Position numbers and translations under genes: made by a program. The notes under the pieces are model-generated. The model made no database searches. It had not been told where the DNA came from and saw only the letters and a list, made by a program, of their open reading frames with translations. A stretch of DNA of 64,000 nucleotides, from assembly GCA_046327715.1 (NCBI GenBank), contig JAXLXY010000013.1:1-64000 (forward strand). The letters run 5' to 3'. Numbering within the stretch: the first letter of the stretch is position 1; every line of letters starts with the position of its first letter. This document shows positions 1 to 7,951 of the stretch, piece by piece. This stretch comes from JADJOM01 sp046327715 (lineage in GTDB: Bacteria; Gemmatimonadota; Gemmatimonadetes; Gemmatimonadales; GWC2-71-9).

Positions 1-1
1 C

Positions 2-1210
2 AAGGTGTCCATCTTCACCACCGACTTCGGCGGCGGCCGCAAGCAGGGGCAGCTCGAGGTGCGCGGCCCCGACGTGGCCACGATCACCGCGGTGGCGGAG
101 CAGCTGCAGGCGGTGGTCGCCACGGTGCCGAACGTGGTGGACCTGGACCTCTCCTCCAAGGGGCAGAAGCCGGAGATCACCATCGACCTCGACCGTGGCC
201 TGGCCGGCAGCCTCGGCATCACCGTGGGCGACGTGGCCCAGTCGGTGCGGCCCGCCTTCGCCGGGATCGACGCCGGCGACTGGGTGGACCCGAGCGGCGA
301 GACCCGCGACGTCGAGATCCGGCTCACCCCCGAGAGCCGCACCCGCCCCGAGGACCTGCGCCGGCTGCCGCTGCTCATCGCCGGCCGCAACGGCCTCCCG
401 GCCACGGTGCCTCTCGGCCAGGTGGCCGACATCAGCCAGAGCGTGGGGCCGGCCATCATCAACCACCTCAACCGCGACCCGGTGGTGAACGTCGAGTGGA
501 ACTACTCCGGCCGCGCCTCCGGCGCGGTGATGGATGACGTCCGCGCCGCCATCGCGAAGATCCCGCTGCCGCCGGGGGTCCGGGTCACGGAGGGCGGCGA
601 CGCCGAGCAGCAGAGCGAGGTGTTCGGCAACATCTTCATTGCCCTCGGCGTGGCGGCGATGCTCATGTACCTCATCCTGGTGATGCAGTTCGGCTCGTTC
701 ATCGACCCGCTCGCCATCATGATGTCGCTGCCGCTCTCCATGATCGGCGTGATGCTGGGCCTCGCCGTCACCGGCCTCACCATCAACATCATGAGCCTGA
801 TCGGCGTGATCCTGCTCATGGGCATCGTGGCCAAGAACGCGATCCTGCTGATCGACTTCGCCAAGTGGGCCCGCGAACGCCAGGGGCTCGCGCTGCGCGA
901 GGCGCTGATCGAGGCGGGCGCCATCCGGCTCCGTCCCATCCTCATGACCACCTTCGCGCTCATCGCCGGCATGATCCCGGTGGCGCTCGGCCGCGGCGAC
1001 GGGGCCCAGTTCCGCCAGCCCCTCGGCGTGGCGGTGATCGGCGGCGTGATCACCTCCACCCTGCTCACCCTGATCGCCATCCCGACCTTCTACGAGATCC
1101 TCGACAGCCTGCGGGAGTGGTTCGCCCGGATGGCCCGGCGGGTCTTCGGGAACGCCGCGGTCGACCAGGTCGTTCATGCCGTGACCGGGGAGCACCAGGT
1201 CGGGCCCTGA
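2..1210 (+). CDS. RND efflux pump inner-membrane subunit, HAE1 type (5' truncated)
   Basis: C-terminal ~400 residues of a large proton-driven efflux subunit; the gene enters from outside the window, so no start is given. The first ~205 residues are the end of the periplasmic porter/docking region. Membrane helices follow, with ILVMQFGSFIDPLAIM, GIVAKNAILLIDFA (the helix carrying the conserved Lys of the proton relay) and RLRPILMTTFALIAG, all typical of AcrB/MdtB-like pumps. It would work in the inner membrane with an adaptor and a TolC-type channel, presumably encoded just upstream. A strong hairpin terminator lies behind it. The substrate cannot be told from this part. It is clearly different from the CusA-type pump at 29693. 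Confidence 0.93.
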   Translation, partial: KVSIFTTDFGGGRKQGQLEVRGPDVATITAVAEQLQAVVATVPNVVDLDLSSKGQKPEITIDLDRGLAGSLGITVGDVAQSVRPAFAGIDAGDWVDPSGETRDVEIRLTPESRTRPEDLRRLPLLIAGRNGLPATVPLGQVADISQSVGPAIINHLNRDPVVNVEWNYSGRASGAVMDDVRAAIAKIPLPPGVRVTEGGDAEQQSEVFGNIFIALGVAAMLMYLILVMQFGSFIDPLAIMMSLPLSMIGVMLGLAVTGLTINIMSLIGVILLMGIVAKNAILLIDFAKWARERQGLALREALIEAGAIRLRPILMTTFALIAGMIPVALGRGDGAQFRQPLGVAVIGGVITSTLLTLIAIPTFYEILDSLREWFARMARRVFGNAAVDQVVHAVTGEHQVGP

Positions 1211-1272
1211 CGCGCAGCCCGACGGTACGCCAGTTGCCTTACCCCTCCCCGGTGGCCGCCGCACCGGGACCC

Positions 1273-1305
1273 AAGGTCCGGATGCGGTGCCTGCATCCGG
1301 ACCTT
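1273..1305 (+). terminator. Hairpin terminator after the RND gene
   Basis: A perfect 13-bp inverted repeat (AAGGTCCGGATGC / GCATCCGGACCTT) with a 7-base loop, starting 63 bases after the RND stop and followed by TTCCGTTT. The T tract is short, so Rho-independent termination is likely rather than certain. It separates the pump gene from the L,D-transpeptidase gene. Confidence 0.7.
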
Positions 1306-1423
1306 CCGTTTGCGGGTAACCACTTGGCACTATGGCAGATGGGCGGCGGGGCCGCCCCGGGAGCCGAACCGACTGATGTCCAGCGATTGTACGAAGCGTC
1401 CGATTTCTGGAGGGGTGTCCGGG

Positions 1424-2323
1424 GTGTTCAAGGTGGTCGCGGTGTTGGGAGTGGCGGCCACGATGTTGGGTGCACACCACAGCCGGCTCGCACCGGCGTG
1501 CGCGCCGCTGGGGTGTGTCCCGGCGGTCTCCCGTCCGGCGCTCCTGGCCGGCGCCGGTGAGGCCGCCACACTGGAACGGTGGAACGCCGCGCGGAGCTTT
1601 CGCCGCGTGTCGCTCGAGGCGTGGGGCCGGATGGCCGCCCTCGATTCCGCCGACCAGCTCACCATCCTCAAGCTCAACCGGGTCGATGCCGCGCACGCCC
1701 GGCGGCGCGCGCTGGTGGTGCCCGATTCGATCGCGCCCGAACTCAGCTACGCCCCCTTCCCGGCGACGGTCTTCGCGCTCAGGGCGCTGCCCAAGTTCGT
1801 GGTGGTGTCCCGCCGGGTGCAGGCGTTTGCCGCCTACGAGCACGGCGAACTGGTGCGCTGGGGCCCCACCAGCACCGGCAAGGCGAGCACCCCGACCGAC
1901 CCCGGCCTCTTCTTCACCAACTGGAAGGACCGGCAGGCGATCAGCACCGATGACCCGAGCTGGATCCTCGACTGGTACGTCAACTTCATCGCGCTCAAGG
2001 GCGTGGCCTTCCACCAGTACGACCTTCCTGGCGTGCCGGCCAGCCATGGCTGCGTGCGGCTGCTCGAGGCCGACGCCCGCTGGATGTTCGACTGGGCCCA
2101 GGCCTGGGAGCCCGGCCGCGGCTCCGAGGTCAAGCGCTACGGCACCCCGGTGCTGGTGTTCGGGGACTGGGAGGCCGGCGCAGTGGCGCCCTGGCTGACC
2201 GTCACCGAAGGCAGCGCCAGGGCCGAGGTCTCGGCCTGGGAGCTTGGCGCCGCGCTGGCCCCGCACCTGGCGCTCGCGCTCGAGCGCGCGGAGCTCCCCG
2301 CCGAGGTGCTGGCGGGCCGCTAG
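1424..2323 (+). CDS. L,D-transpeptidase, YkuD domain
   Basis: Periplasmic L,D-transpeptidase that would form 3-3 cross-links or attach proteins to peptidoglycan through an active-site cysteine. The family motif is seen as ASHGCVRL, with catalytic Cys at about residue 210, preceded by FHQYDLPG. The N-terminus (FKVVAVLGVAATMLGA) looks like a signal peptide. I chose the GTG at 1424 because GGAGGGG lies eight bases upstream. The in-frame ATG at 1376 lacks such a site and would put about 16 residues before the signal peptide. About 140 residues precede the catalytic core, and I recognise no domain in them. The gene is alone behind a terminator. A second, larger L,D-transpeptidase lies at 34780. 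Confidence 0.85.
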   Translation: MFKVVAVLGVAATMLGAHHSRLAPACAPLGCVPAVSRPALLAGAGEAATLERWNAARSFRRVSLEAWGRMAALDSADQLTILKLNRVDAAHARRRALVVPDSIAPELSYAPFPATVFALRALPKFVVVSRRVQAFAAYEHGELVRWGPTSTGKASTPTDPGLFFTNWKDRQAISTDDPSWILDWYVNFIALKGVAFHQYDLPGVPASHGCVRLLEADARWMFDWAQAWEPGRGSEVKRYGTPVLVFGDWEAGAVAPWLTVTEGSARAEVSAWELGAALAPHLALALERAELPAEVLAGR

Positions 2324-2386
2324 GCGGGTGCGCCCGGGGTCGTCGCGCCCTTGTGGCAAGCCGATTCCGGTGTAGTTCCTGTAGCC

Positions 2387-2512
2387 ATGCGCCCCACGCT
2401 GCCCCTGTTCCTCCTCACCGCCCTGGCGGCCATCCCGGCCGCCGGGGCGGTCGGGCGTGACAACCCGGCGCCGACCCGTCCCGACCGCCGCCGCGATTCC
2501 CCCTGGCCTTGA
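2387..2512 (+). CDS. Small putative secreted peptide (41 aa)
   Basis: Short open frame starting with ATG, with a hydrophobic N-terminus (LPLFLLTALAAIPAAGAVG) and a charged, Pro/Arg-rich tail ending RRRDSPWP. It would leave only about 20 residues after signal cleavage. It lies between the L,D-transpeptidase and the secreted protein at 2527 and ends 14 bases before that start. There is no clear ribosome site. It could be a leader peptide or chance coding; I do not recognise it. Confidence 0.3.
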   Translation: MRPTLPLFLLTALAAIPAAGAVGRDNPAPTRPDRRRDSPWP

Positions 2513-2526
2513 GCCCGGAGCCGATC

Positions 2527-3108
2527 ATGCGCTCGATCACCCTCGCCCTCCTCGCCAGCCTCGGCATCGCCCTCGGGGCCGCGCCCCTGGCGGGTCAGGC
2601 CACCACGCCCCGCCAGGTCTACATCAACCGCACCCGGCTTTCGAGCGCCACGCTAGCGCAGCTGGAGCCGGCGGGGGCGCCCCGCATCCCCGATGGGCGC
2701 TACTGGTACGACGCCCATTCGGGGGCCTGGGGCCTCGAGGGGAGCCACACCCGCGGCTTCGTGCAGGCGGGGCTCCGTCTCGGCGGGCCGCTGCCGGCGG
2801 ACATCTCGGGTGGGGGCACCGGCGTGTTCATCAACGGCCGCGAGCTCCCGCCCATCGACCTGGCCGCCCTGCAGCGGCTCACCGGCCCGGTGGCACCCGC
2901 GCGCTACTGGCTCGACGCCGAGGGCAACGCCGGGCTCGAGGGCGGGCCCGCCCTCGTGAACCTGCGCCTGCTCGCGGCACAGCTGTACCAGCAGAATGGC
3001 GGGGTGGGCGAGAACTACGGCGGTGGTGCCGGCGCCTACCACAACTCCCGGACCGGGATCGGCATCATCACCGACGGGCAGGGAGGCGCGGGGGTGTTCA
3101 CCCCCTGA
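2527..3108 (+). CDS. Secreted protein with an internal duplication, function unknown
   Basis: About 193 residues with a clear signal peptide (residues 1-23: ITLALLASLGIALGA, then APLAGQA). The mature part contains a duplicated motif: GRYWYDAHSGAWGLEG around residue 55 and ARYWLDAEGNAGLEGGP around residue 120, separated by a Gly-rich stretch with FINGREL. The C-terminus is rich in Gly and Asn. The start at 2527 is supported by GGAG six bases upstream; an in-frame upstream ATG at 2509 would overlap the previous small frame. Repeats of the form RYWxD..G..GxEG suggest a small beta-rich repeat fold, but I cannot name a family. It is probably a periplasmic or surface protein. Confidence 0.7.
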   Translation: MRSITLALLASLGIALGAAPLAGQATTPRQVYINRTRLSSATLAQLEPAGAPRIPDGRYWYDAHSGAWGLEGSHTRGFVQAGLRLGGPLPADISGGGTGVFINGRELPPIDLAALQRLTGPVAPARYWLDAEGNAGLEGGPALVNLRLLAAQLYQQNGGVGENYGGGAGAYHNSRTGIGIITDGQGGAGVFTP

Positions 3109-3120
3109 ACCGCCCCCGCG

Positions 3121-3366
3121 TCAGGCGTCGGGGGCGGGGTGGTCGCCGGTGGCGCGGGAGGCGGTGCGGACCAGCTCGAACTCGTGCTGGCAGAAGGGGC
3201 AGGCCATGACGTGGTCGAGGAGGGCCAGGCGGCTCTCCTCGTCTTCCTCGCGCCGCACCAGGCCGGCGATGCGCTCCACCGGCGGGCAGGCCGAGCGGTC
3301 GGCACCGGTGTCGGCCCGGATGGCCAGCAGCATGTCGTAGCTCCTGCGCAGCCGATCGTCGCTCAT
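3121..3366 (-). CDS. Zinc-binding anti-sigma factor-like protein
   Basis: 81-residue protein with an H-x3-C-x2-C arrangement (DHVMACPFC), the zinc anti-sigma (ZAS/zf-HC2) signature. No membrane helix follows, so it would be a soluble anti-sigma factor or redox-sensing module. Its start overlaps the stop of the upstream sigma factor gene by 4 bases (ATGA), so the two are translationally coupled. This is the usual arrangement of ECF sigma factors with the protein that binds them. The N-terminal half has an extra Cys (RSACPPVE). Residues downstream of the zinc motif are few, so the sigma-binding part must be the N-terminal helices. The regulon is not visible. Confidence 0.75.
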   Translation of the reverse strand: MSDDRLRRSYDMLLAIRADTGADRSACPPVERIAGLVRREEDEESRLALLDHVMACPFCQHEFELVRTASRATGDHPAPDA

Positions 3367-3914
3367 TGCAGCGCCTCCGGGCCGATGCCCATGCCGGTGA
3401 GGATCTCGCGCAGGTCGGCGAGGCCCCGGTACAGCAGGTTGCGGGTCTTGGGCTCGGTCCAGCCGAGCAGGTCGGCGATCTCCTCCCGGCCGTAGCCCGA
3501 GAGGTACATCTTGACCACCGAGCGCCGGGCAGGGATCAGTTGCTCCACCGCCCGCCCCACCTGTTCCTGCAGCTCGATCTCCTCCATCAGCCGGTCGGCC
3601 GCGGGGGACTCGCCCAGCATGGCGATGCCGCTGGGCCGCGAGAGCCGGGCGGGGGTTTCCCGGCGGGCCCGGCGGCGGCGCAGCACGTCGAGGGCCGCGG
3701 AGACCGCCGTCCGGTGCACGTAGGACGCCGGGGCGGCGAGGATCTTCTCATCGCTCTCGAGTGCCTTCCACAGCCGCAACCGGACCTCCTGCAGGAGGTC
3801 CTCGACGTCGCTGCCCGTCAGGCCGTGCCGGATCCCGATGTACCGCACCCGCTCCGCGAAGCGGGCCAGGACCCGGTCGAGCGCGCTCGAGACCTGATCC
3901 GACTGTCCGTCCAT
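3363..3914 (-). CDS. ECF-type RNA polymerase sigma factor
   Basis: 183-residue alternative sigma factor. Region 2 is visible as GLTGSDVEDLLQEVRLRLWKAL, split here as DVEDLLQEV and RLWKAL (core polymerase and -10 recognition). Region 4 is visible as the helix-turn-helix around YGREEIADLLGWTEPKTRN (-35 recognition). The start at 3914 is chosen for the GAGGGGG site just upstream; the frame stays open much further, but without family-like sequence. It is followed with a 4-base overlap by the zinc anti-sigma gene. It is divergent from the small gene at 4022, and the 107-base gap between them should hold its promoter. No -35/-10 pair stands out there. Confidence 0.85.
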   Translation of the reverse strand: MDGQSDQVSSALDRVLARFAERVRYIGIRHGLTGSDVEDLLQEVRLRLWKALESDEKILAAPASYVHRTAVSAALDVLRRRRARRETPARLSRPSGIAMLGESPAADRLMEEIELQEQVGRAVEQLIPARRSVVKMYLSGYGREEIADLLGWTEPKTRNLLYRGLADLREILTGMGIGPEALQ

Positions 3915-4021
3915 CCGTCCCCCTCGGGCCCATGGGCTCCCTGAGAAGATACGCACCCGGCGCGCGTTCCTCCCACAGACGGGCCGCATCGGGCGGCCCC
4001 CGCGCCAGCAGGGAGGGTACA

Positions 4022-4171
4022 ATGATCCGTCGCTTCCGGCCGTTCCGCTATACCTGGTCACTCCTGCTCGTGCTGGGCGGCCTGGTGGCGGCCACCCTGG
4101 CCTGTGCCCCCGATGGCCAGGCCGAGAACGACACCGCGACCTACTGCCAGCAGCATCCCGAGAACTGCTAG
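4022..4171 (+). CDS. Small putative membrane-anchored or secreted protein (49 aa)
   Basis: 49 residues: a basic N-terminus (MIRRFRPFRY), a hydrophobic segment (TWSLLLVLGGLVAATLA) and a short acidic tail with two further cysteines (TYCQQHPENC). A Cys directly follows the hydrophobic stretch (TLAC), but the -3 residue is Thr, so it is only a weak lipobox. GGGAGGG just upstream of the ATG supports translation. It is divergent from the sigma/anti-sigma operon and followed by a hairpin terminator at 4233-4260. It could be a small target of that sigma factor. No family recognised. Confidence 0.5.
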   Translation: MIRRFRPFRYTWSLLLVLGGLVAATLACAPDGQAENDTATYCQQHPENC

Positions 4172-4232
4172 TCGCGTCCCCGCCTTTCACCGCCGCTTCA
4201 GGCCCGCTTCACGGGACCGGGCATACATCTGG

Positions 4233-4260
4233 ACGGGCCGCCCCACCACGGGCGGCCCGT
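4233..4260 (+). terminator. Hairpin between the small gene and hemJ
   Basis: Perfect 10-bp inverted repeat (ACGGGCCGCC / GGCGGCCCGT) with an 8-base loop, 61 bases after the small gene and 19 bases before the hemJ ATG. There is no real T tract, so it could be a terminator or a structure in the hemJ leader. Confidence 0.5.
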
Positions 4261-4279
4261 TCACCTGTCCGGGGGCTCC

Positions 4280-4852
4280 ATGGCGTATCTCTGGTGGAAA
4301 GCGGTCCACATCATCGGCGTGGTGTCGTGGTTCGCCGGCCTGTTCTACCTGGTGCGGCTGTTCATCTACCACGCCGAGGCCAACGCCGAGGCGGAGCCGG
4401 CCCGCTCGATCCTCATGCGCCAGTACGCCATCATGGAACGCCGGCTGTACTTCATGATCACCTACCCGGCGATGATCCTCTCGTCCGTGACCGCCCTCGC
4501 GATGCTGGTGCTGCAGCCGGCCTGGCTGCAGGATCGCTGGATGTGGGTCAAGCTCGGCGTGGTGGCGCTGCTCGTGGCCTATCACTTCTGGTGCGAGCTC
4601 ACCATGAAGCGGATGGCCCGCGGCGACATCCGCCACACCGGCGAGCGACTGCGCTGGGCCAACGAGGGACCCACCCTCCTGCTGATCCTGGGCGTGGTGC
4701 TCGCCGTGCTCAAGGAGGCGACGCCCCTCGGCGTGCTCGGGCTGGTGATCGTCGGCGTGAGCGGGCTCTTCGCCGGCAGCATCCGGCTCTACTCCCGCTA
4801 TCGCCGCTCCAACCCGGTGCCGCGGGCGCTGTCGCAGCGCTCGGAGGCCTGA
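4280..4852 (+). CDS. hemJ: Protoporphyrinogen IX oxidase HemJ
   Basis: 190-residue inner-membrane protein of the HemJ (UPF0093) family, which oxidises protoporphyrinogen IX to protoporphyrin IX in heme synthesis. The N-terminus KAVHIIGVVSWFAGLFY is the family signature, with the conserved His at residue 10. WMWVKLGVVALLVAYH carries the conserved Lys. Four to five membrane helices are visible. It is slightly longer than the usual ~145-180 residues because of a C-terminal basic tail after LFAGSIRLYSRYRR. No other heme gene is adjacent. The heme-rich caa3 oxidase at 17-21 kb would be one consumer of its product. Confidence 0.9.
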   Translation: MAYLWWKAVHIIGVVSWFAGLFYLVRLFIYHAEANAEAEPARSILMRQYAIMERRLYFMITYPAMILSSVTALAMLVLQPAWLQDRWMWVKLGVVALLVAYHFWCELTMKRMARGDIRHTGERLRWANEGPTLLLILGVVLAVLKEATPLGVLGLVIVGVSGLFAGSIRLYSRYRRSNPVPRALSQRSEA

Positions 4853-4882
4853 CCCCGCCGATCGCCACGGCCGCCGGGCATG

Positions 4883-5446
4883 CTACCGGGCGGCCAGTGC
4901 CCGTGCCGCCCTGAGGTATCCCTCCAGCACCTGCTGCAGCCGCTCCGCGACCTTCGGGTCGCCGAGCTGGCCATCGGCCCCGAAGGCGCTCCCGCCCATC
5001 GGCAGCGAGAACATGTCGGGGTGCACGAACATCCCCAGGCCTTCCAGCGGGACGCGGAGCTGCCACAATCCGCGAATGCCGCCGATCGGGCCGCTCGAGG
5101 TGGCGAGCAGGAACGCCGACCGGCCCCGCAGGGGCACCGGCCGCATGCGGGAGACCCAGTCCACCAGGTTCTTGAGGTGCCCCGGCATGGAGTAGTTGTA
5201 CTCGGGCGAGGCCAGCAGCAGTCCGTCGGCCGCCTCCAGCCGTTCCCGGAAGCGGGCCGCGCCCGCGGGGAAGCCGCTGGCCTCCTGCACGTCCGCGTTG
5301 AAGGCCGGCACGTCGAACTCCGCGAACTCCGCCTCCGCCACCTCCGCGCCGGCCTGGCGCGCGGCAAGCACCGCATTGGCGAGCAGCATCCGGTTGAGCG
5401 ACGCGCGCCGCAGCGAGGCGGCGACGGCGAGGAGCCGCACGCTCAC
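4883..5446 (-). CDS. NADPH-dependent FMN reductase family protein
   Basis: 187-residue flavodoxin-fold reductase. The phosphate-binding start motif is VAASLRRASLNRMLL, and the flavin-binding motif is SPEYNYSMPGHLKNLVDW, both typical of the ChrR/ArsH/YieF-like NADPH:FMN (quinone) reductases. It would reduce FMN, quinones or metals in the cytoplasm. The start is the GTG at 5446, which overlaps the stop of the upstream lipoprotein gene (GTGA), so it is the last gene of a three-gene leftward run. The GTG at 5440 is an alternative. The pairing with a glycosidase-like lipoprotein gives no obvious common pathway. Confidence 0.85.
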   Translation of the reverse strand: MSVRLLAVAASLRRASLNRMLLANAVLAARQAGAEVAEAEFAEFDVPAFNADVQEASGFPAGAARFRERLEAADGLLLASPEYNYSMPGHLKNLVDWVSRMRPVPLRGRSAFLLATSSGPIGGIRGLWQLRVPLEGLGMFVHPDMFSLPMGGSAFGADGQLGDPKVAERLQQVLEGYLRAARALAAR

Positions 5447-6513
5447 GGACGATACCGGCGGACCAGCACGGAATCCCACGGTGCGAGGGCCGGCTTCGGC
5501 GTCAGCGCCGAATCCACCAGCCCGTTGTGCGCGAACAGCGCCAGCGTCGGCGGTGGCGACGGGATGCCGGCCAGGTCGAGGTCGGTGAACGTAATCTGGA
5601 ACCACCCCGCCGCCTGCGCCGCATCCAGGATGCGGGCGTGCCGCGTGATGTACCGCGCCTGCATCGCCGGCGTGCTCGCGACCGGCCCCGCCGTCACCGA
5701 ACTCCAGCCCCCCTCCAGCACCACCACGGGGAGCGGCGCGCCCTGGGTGAGTCGGCTGTAGTAGTTGAGCGGGATGCTGTCCGGGTCGGTGAACCCGCCG
5801 AGGTAGGGGTACGAGGAGAGCCCCAGCGCATCGAGGAAGGGGAAGTCGACCCGGTCCTGGTCGATGCCCTCGTAGATGCCGGATCCCTGCAGCCCGCCCC
5901 ACGCCGTCTCCACCTGCACGCTGACCATGAACGGCGTGGTGCTCCCGGCGGCGACCCGCTCGGCGTGCGCCGCATTCACCATGGTGACCACCGCCTGGTA
6001 GACCGAGTCGGGGGCCGCGAGCCGGATGAGGTTGGTCTCCGCGGCCAGGCTGAGGTAGTCCGGGGTCAGGATGCTGTCCACGGCGGCCACGTACTCGCGG
6101 TACAACCGCTGCACGGCGGTGTCGGTGATGCTGCGGCCGAGGGCCACCAGCGCCGGCGCCTCCGCTGCCCGGTTGAGCCCGTCGGTCACGTCGAGCGCCA
6201 CCACAATCCGGTGCCCCTGGCCGCGGTAGTAGTTCACCAGCGGCAGCCGCACCACCCGCACCTCGGTGGCGGCGGCGGTGTCATCCAGCAGCACGGTCCA
6301 GGGGATCTCCAGCTGGATCAGCCCCGCGTCGGAGTGCGCGCTGCTCAGGGTGAGGGTCTCGAACAGGAGGGTGGTGTCCACCCTCGGGGGGATGGCCGAG
6401 AAGCCCATCAGGTAGGACCGGGCCGGTTCCCCGGGACCGCTGCTGTCCCCGCCGCACGCGAGCAACAGGGCCGCCATCACCGGCAGGGTCCTGCGGATGT
6501 GGTGCGCCTTCAT
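5443..6513 (-). CDS. Lipoprotein with TIM-barrel glycoside hydrolase-like sequence
   Basis: 356 residues with a lipoprotein signal (LPVMAALLLACGG, Cys at ~20), so it would be anchored in a membrane facing the periplasm or surface. The body reads as an (alpha/beta)8 barrel of the clan-A glycosidase type. A Glu-Asn-type acid/base site is seen as LAAETNLIRL after strand 4, and a likely nucleophile Glu in PVVVLEGGWSSV after strand 7, resembling GH17/GH53-like enzymes. FLDALGLSSYPYLGGF precedes it. The substrate is unknown. It follows tesA by 38 bases and overlaps the FMN reductase start by 4 bases. The family assignment is inference; the barrel pattern and two Glu are what I see. Confidence 0.6.
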   Translation of the reverse strand: MKAHHIRRTLPVMAALLLACGGDSSGPGEPARSYLMGFSAIPPRVDTTLLFETLTLSSAHSDAGLIQLEIPWTVLLDDTAAATEVRVVRLPLVNYYRGQGHRIVVALDVTDGLNRAAEAPALVALGRSITDTAVQRLYREYVAAVDSILTPDYLSLAAETNLIRLAAPDSVYQAVVTMVNAAHAERVAAGSTTPFMVSVQVETAWGGLQGSGIYEGIDQDRVDFPFLDALGLSSYPYLGGFTDPDSIPLNYYSRLTQGAPLPVVVLEGGWSSVTAGPVASTPAMQARYITRHARILDAAQAAGWFQITFTDLDLAGIPSPPPTLALFAHNGLVDSALTPKPALAPWDSVLVRRYRP

Positions 6514-6551
6514 GGCCCGCTCCAGTCGTGGCGTCGTCCTGACTCCGTGGC

Positions 6552-7259
6552 CTACTGCCCCGCCGACCGCAGCACCGGCTCCAGTCCGCGCCAGATGTTG
6601 TCCGCCACGAGGCGCGCGCCCCGGTTGCTGGGGTGGATGCCGTCCTGCTGGTTGAGCGAGTCGATCCCCGCCACGCCGTCGAGGATGAACGGCAGCAGTG
6701 TCACGCCGTTCCGTTCGGCGAGGGCCGGAAAGATGCCCCGGAACTTCCGCACGTAGTCCTGGCCGAGGTTGGGCATGGCCTCCATCGAGGCGAGCAGGAT
6801 GCGGGTCGCGGGGCTGGCGGCCCGGGTGCGGTCGATGATCGCCTGGATGTTGGCGCGGGTGGAGTCCGGTTCCTGGCCGCGCAGCCCGTCGTTGGCGCCG
6901 GTCTCGATCACCAGCACGGCGGGGCGCTGCCGCAGGATCCAGTCGATGCGGGTGAGCGCCCCGGCACTCGATTCCCCGCTCTGCCCCGCGTTCACCACCG
7001 TATAGCCGAGCCCCGCCGCATCCACCTTGCGCTGGATCCAGGCGGGATAGGCGCTGTCCGGATCGAGGCCCAGGCCGGCCGTGAGGCTGGTGCCGAGGAA
7101 CACGATGCGGCGCGCCTCGACGGCGGGCGGGCCCGGCACCCCGGGCGCCGCGGCCGGCACCGACTCCGCGGCCGGACGGGCGGGGGAATCGCCCCCGGCG
7201 CCGCCGCAGCCCGGGAGGACCGCCGTCGCCAGCGCGACTATGATTCTACCCGACCTCAT
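6552..7259 (-). CDS. tesA: SGNH-family esterase/lysophospholipase, TesA-like lipoprotein
   Basis: 235-residue SGNH hydrolase: block I GTSLTAGLGL (catalytic Ser), block III GANDG and block V DGIHP (Asp and His). TesA enzymes cleave thioesters and lysophospholipids in the periplasm. The N-terminus has a hydrophobic stretch and VLPGC, a possible lipobox. I chose the ATG at 7259; a TTG at 7274 is possible but has no ribosome site. It is divergent from ybbA-ybbP with only 20 bases between starts. This is the same arrangement as tesA/ybbA-ybbP in enterobacteria, which strengthens the naming. The leftward partner genes differ from E. coli. Confidence 0.85.
   Translation of the reverse strand: MRSGRIIVALATAVLPGCGGAGGDSPARPAAESVPAAAPGVPGPPAVEARRIVFLGTSLTAGLGLDPDSAYPAWIQRKVDAAGLGYTVVNAGQSGESSAGALTRIDWILRQRPAVLVIETGANDGLRGQEPDSTRANIQAIIDRTRAASPATRILLASMEAMPNLGQDYVRKFRGIFPALAERNGVTLLPFILDGVAGIDSLNQQDGIHPSNRGARLVADNIWRGLEPVLRSAGQ
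7239..7244 (+). promoter_or_regulatory. Possible -10 element for ybbA inside the tesA start region
   Basis: TATGAT, 36 bases before the ybbA ATG, in an otherwise GC-rich stretch. No good -35 box is seen at 16-18 bases. The gap between the divergent starts is only 20 bases, so the ybbA promoter has to lie inside the tesA coding sequence. Confidence 0.3.
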
Positions 7260-7279
7260 CCCAGGGCTGTCCAAGGTTC

Positions 7280-7951
7280 ATGATCCGCGTCGAATCGCTA
7301 TCCAAGGAATACCTCTCCGGCGGGCGTCCGCTCACCGTGCTGAAGGATATCACGCTGGAGATCCCCACGGGGGAGCTCGCCGCCATCGTGGGGCCCAGCG
7401 GCAGCGGGAAGACCACCCTGCTCGGCCTGCTCGCGGGCCTGGACCGCCCCACCCGCGGACGGGTGGTGGTGGACGGCACCGACCTCACCACGCTCTCCGA
7501 GGACGGCCTGGCCACCTTCCGGGCCGAGCGGGTGGGGTTCGTCTTCCAGTCGTTCCACCTGATCCCGACCCTCACCGCGCGGGAGAACGTCGAGGTGCCG
7601 CTCGAGCTCCGCGGCGAGGAAGCAGGCGGGCGCGCCGATGCGCTGCTGGCCCGGGTGGGCCTCAAGGGACGGGAGCACCACTACCCGGCCCAGCTGTCCG
7701 GCGGTGAGCAGCAGCGGGTGGCGCTGGCGCGGGCCTTCAGCAACCGGCCGCGCATCCTGTTCGCCGACGAGCCGACCGGCAACCTCGACCAGGGTACCGG
7801 GCAGCGGGTGGTGGACATCCTGCTCGAGCTCAACCGGGAGCTCGGCACCACCACGGTGCTGGTGACCCATGATCTGGAGCTGGCCCGCCAGGCACGGCGG
7901 GTGATCCGGCTGGCCGACGGCGCCGTGGTGAGCGACGGGGCCGCCGGGTGA
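7280..7951 (+). CDS. ybbA: ABC transporter ATP-binding protein, YbbA/LolD-like
   Basis: 223-residue ATPase of the MacB/LolD/YbbA class. Walker A is GPSGSGKTT (residue ~38), the signature is LSGGEQQRVALARAF, Walker B is ILFADEPTGNLD and the H-loop is VTHD. It powers the FtsX-type permease encoded next, with which it overlaps by 4 bases (GTGA). Such pairs do not carry substrates through a channel but drive mechanical work on periplasmic or lipid-anchored partners. The tesA-divergent context is the YbbA-YbbP arrangement. In E. coli the exact job of this pair is still unclear. Confidence 0.92.
   Translation: MIRVESLSKEYLSGGRPLTVLKDITLEIPTGELAAIVGPSGSGKTTLLGLLAGLDRPTRGRVVVDGTDLTTLSEDGLATFRAERVGFVFQSFHLIPTLTARENVEVPLELRGEEAGGRADALLARVGLKGREHHYPAQLSGGEQQRVALARAFSNRPRILFADEPTGNLDQGTGQRVVDILLELNRELGTTTVLVTHDLELARQARRVIRLADGAVVSDGAAG

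Noticed and set aside
5443..6513. Assignment of the lipoprotein to a named glycosidase family
   Set aside because: Barrel-like spacing and two Glu are visible, but no family-specific motif allows GH5, GH17 or GH53 to be chosen.
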